From Clostridiales bacterium UBA3705 (GTDB taxonomy: Bacteria > Bacillota_A > Clostridia > Oscillospirales > Oscillospiraceae), in NCBI GenBank assembly GCA_002372735.1, contig DFIE01000012.1, forward strand, positions 187-7,413: a stretch of DNA of 7,227 bases. The letters run 5' to 3'. This document shows positions 5,749-7,227 of this stretch, piece by piece. The notes below the pieces were generated by a model that ran no database searches, was not told the DNA's origin, and saw nothing but the letters and a program-made list of their open reading frames with translations. Each line of letters begins with the position of its first letter. The stretch's first letter is position 1. Position numbers and translations under genes: made by a program.

Positions 5749-7146
5749 ATGCAAGCCCTGTCCTTGACCCTGGACGCGGGGAGCAAGCGTCCCATGTACG
5801 AGCAGCTGTATCAGTATTTTGTCCGGCAGATCCACGAGGGCCGTCTGGTCCAGGGGGAGAAGCTGCCCTCCAAGCGGAGCCTGTGCGCAAGCCTGGGCAT
5901 CAGCCGGGCCACGGTGGAGGCGGCCTATGACCTGCTCACAGGGGAGGGGTATGTGGAGGCCCGGCCCCGGAGCGGTTATTACGTGGCGGAGTTCATGCCC
6001 TTTGCCCCGGCAGCGGGGCCGGTGGAGCCTGTGCCCCTGCCCCCGGCGGGAGAGGAGCGTCCCGGCCCGGATCTGTCCACGGCCTCGGTGGACGTCAGCC
6101 TGTTTCCCTATGCCTCCTGGGCCAAGCTGAACAAAGAGGTGGTCTACGCCTCTCCGGCGCTGCTGCAGCGAGGGCAGCGGCAGGGGGACCCTGCCCTGCG
6201 GGAGGCCCTGCGGGAGCTGCTGGGGGAGTACCGGGGGGTCCGCTGCCGGTCGGACCAGATCATTGTGGGGGCGGGGATGGAGTATCTCACCGACCTTTTG
6301 ATCTCACTGCTGCCGGAGGGGGCGGTCTATGCCCTGGAGGACCCGGGCTATCCCGCCATGGGCCAGGCCCTGGCAGTCCGCCGTCGGGCGGTGCGCTATC
6401 TGCCCCTGGACGACCAGGGGCTGCGGCCCGACGCACTGGAGGCCAGCGGGGCGGATGTGGCCTACATCACCCCCTCTCACCAGTTTCCCATGGGCATCAC
6501 CATGCCGGCCTCCCGCCGGTCCAGGCTGCTGGCCTGGGCCCAGGGGGCGCCGGGACGGTATCTCATTGAGGACGACTATGACAGCGAGTTCCGCTACGCC
6601 TCCCGGCCCATCCCCGCCCTGCAGAGCATGGACACCCAGGGCCGGGTGATCTACATCGGCACCTTCAGCCGGAGCATTGCGCCCTCCATCCGCATTGCCT
6701 ATCTGGTGCTGCCCCCGGCCCTGCTGGCCCGGTACCGGGCGCTGTTTGGCTATCAGCAGTCCACGGTGTCCAGGTACGAGCAGGCGGTGATGGCCCGCTT
6801 CCTGGCGGAGGGGTACTACAGCCGGTATCTGCGCCGGGTGGGCAACCTGTACCGGGCCCGGCGGGACGCGCTGGCAGCGCAGCTGGGGGCCCTGCCGGGG
6901 GTGGAGCTCAGCGGCCAGGATGGGGGCATCCACTTTCTGCTCACCAACCGGGCCCTGTCTGAGCCGGAGCTCTGCGCCCGGGCCCTGGCCCGGGGCATCC
7001 GTCTGCGGGGCCTGGGGTTTTACTGCCACAGTGTGGCGCCAAAGGCCTCCACGGTGGTGGTGGGCTACGGGGGCCTAGGCCGGGAGGAGATTCCCGCCCT
7101 GTGTGCTGCCCTCGCCGAGGCCTGGGGGCTGCATCCGGCAGGCTGA
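5749..7146 (+). CDS. MocR-type transcriptional regulator (GntR wHTH plus aminotransferase-fold domain) lacking the PLP lysine
   Basis: A 465-residue cytosolic DNA-binding protein of the MocR/GabR/PdxR subfamily, at full family length. Residues 1-78 are a GntR-type winged helix: YEQLYQYFVRQI, LPSKRSLCASLGISRATVEAAYDLL as the HTH, then the wing GYVEARPRSGYYV. A Pro-rich linker (84-107) leads to a class-I aminotransferase-like domain (108-465). Family landmarks are present: RGQRQGDPALREAL, EDPGYP, TPSHQFPMG, and IEDDYDSEFRY with D275 and Y277 in the PLP-pocket positions. The Schiff-base lysine (K312 in GabR) is replaced by R308 in GTFSRSIAPSIR (codon CGG, 6670-6672), and residues 130-431 contain no lysine at all. 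Start: ATG at 5749 has AGGGGG eight bases upstream; the TTG just before it is less well spaced. It is divergent from the S-component gene and very likely regulates it and itself. Confidence 0.93.
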   Translation: MQALSLTLDAGSKRPMYEQLYQYFVRQIHEGRLVQGEKLPSKRSLCASLGISRATVEAAYDLLTGEGYVEARPRSGYYVAEFMPFAPAAGPVEPVPLPPAGEERPGPDLSTASVDVSLFPYASWAKLNKEVVYASPALLQRGQRQGDPALREALRELLGEYRGVRCRSDQIIVGAGMEYLTDLLISLLPEGAVYALEDPGYPAMGQALAVRRRAVRYLPLDDQGLRPDALEASGADVAYITPSHQFPMGITMPASRRSRLLAWAQGAPGRYLIEDDYDSEFRYASRPIPALQSMDTQGRVIYIGTFSRSIAPSIRIAYLVLPPALLARYRALFGYQQSTVSRYEQAVMARFLAEGYYSRYLRRVGNLYRARRDALAAQLGALPGVELSGQDGGIHFLLTNRALSEPELCARALARGIRLRGLGFYCHSVAPKASTVVVGYGGLGREEIPALCAALAEAWGLHPAG

Positions 7147-7227
7147 TACTAAGATTCCATACAATGTACTGTGTGAAGGATAAATAGCACTTATACAACA
7201 AACATTCTCGGAAAGCCTGCCGAAACA
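7147..7227. other. Short A/T-rich region after the regulator gene, no gene seen
   Basis: The 81 bases are much richer in A/T than the genes before them. No ORF, ribosome binding site or T-tract terminator is recognisable before the window ends. AGCCTGCCG at 7214-7222 is the exact complement of CGGCAGGCT at 7136-7144, over the stop codon of the regulator gene, but the 69-base loop makes a functional hairpin doubtful. Confidence 0.4.

Noticed and set aside
6304..7029. 241-codon open frame on the minus strand
   Set aside because: It is antisense to the MocR aminotransferase domain, with no ribosome binding site and low-complexity Gly/Pro/Gln-rich composition.
7136..7222. Nine-base inverted repeat CGGCAGGCT / AGCCTGCCG around the end of the regulator gene
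   Set aside because: The 69-base loop, the lack of a T-tract and overlap with the coding end make a terminator unlikely; a chance match in G/C-rich sequence cannot be excluded.
1..7227. CRISPR array, tRNA/rRNA genes, insertion sequences or phage modules
   Set aside because: No regularly spaced short repeats, no tRNA-like cloverleaf, no transposase or integrase motif, and no terminal inverted repeats with target duplications were seen.

Overview
The window looks like a chromosomal segment of a high-GC member of the Clostridia, most likely Oscillospiraceae (the Flavonifractor / Lawsonibacter / Intestinimonas type). The reasons are the strong G/C preference at third codon positions, AGGAGG-type ribosome binding sites with occasional GTG and TTG starts, SLH domains of the 'ITNGTS ... 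CTRGQVVTFLWRA' style, and a solitary ECF transporter S component. The taxonomic call is an inference from sequence style, not from a search.

Layout. Bases 1-257 are the 3' end of triosephosphate isomerase, closed by an intrinsic terminator. Bases 386-808 encode a stand-alone tandem CBS-domain protein with its own extended -10 promoter and a near-ideal terminator. Bases 1086-5003 encode a 1305-residue secreted surface protein. It has a signal peptide, four copies of an unrecognised ~255-residue beta-rich repeat, a FIVAR-like helical linker and three SLH domains for attachment to the cell wall. A perfect-stem bidirectional terminator separates it from the convergent gene at 5065-5643 (minus), a small ECF transporter S component. 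The last gene, 5749-7146, is divergent from that one and encodes a MocR-type (GntR wHTH plus aminotransferase-fold) regulator. Bases 7147-7227 hold no gene that I can see.

How the genes may work together. The first three genes each appear to be separate transcription units with no obvious functional link. The last two form a divergent regulator/transporter pair. Their promoters overlap at the -10 elements, and a 21-bp-spaced direct repeat (ATGCCAGA / ATACCAGA, read on the minus strand) lies across them, placed as an operator would be. Family knowledge makes uptake of vitamin B6 or a related small molecule the leading guess for the transporter. The regulator carries arginine (R308) where the PLP-binding lysine should be, and no other lysine lies in the core of its aminotransferase domain, so it probably cannot form the usual internal aldimine. 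That missing lysine, the operator arrangement and the four-fold surface repeat are the most notable observations.
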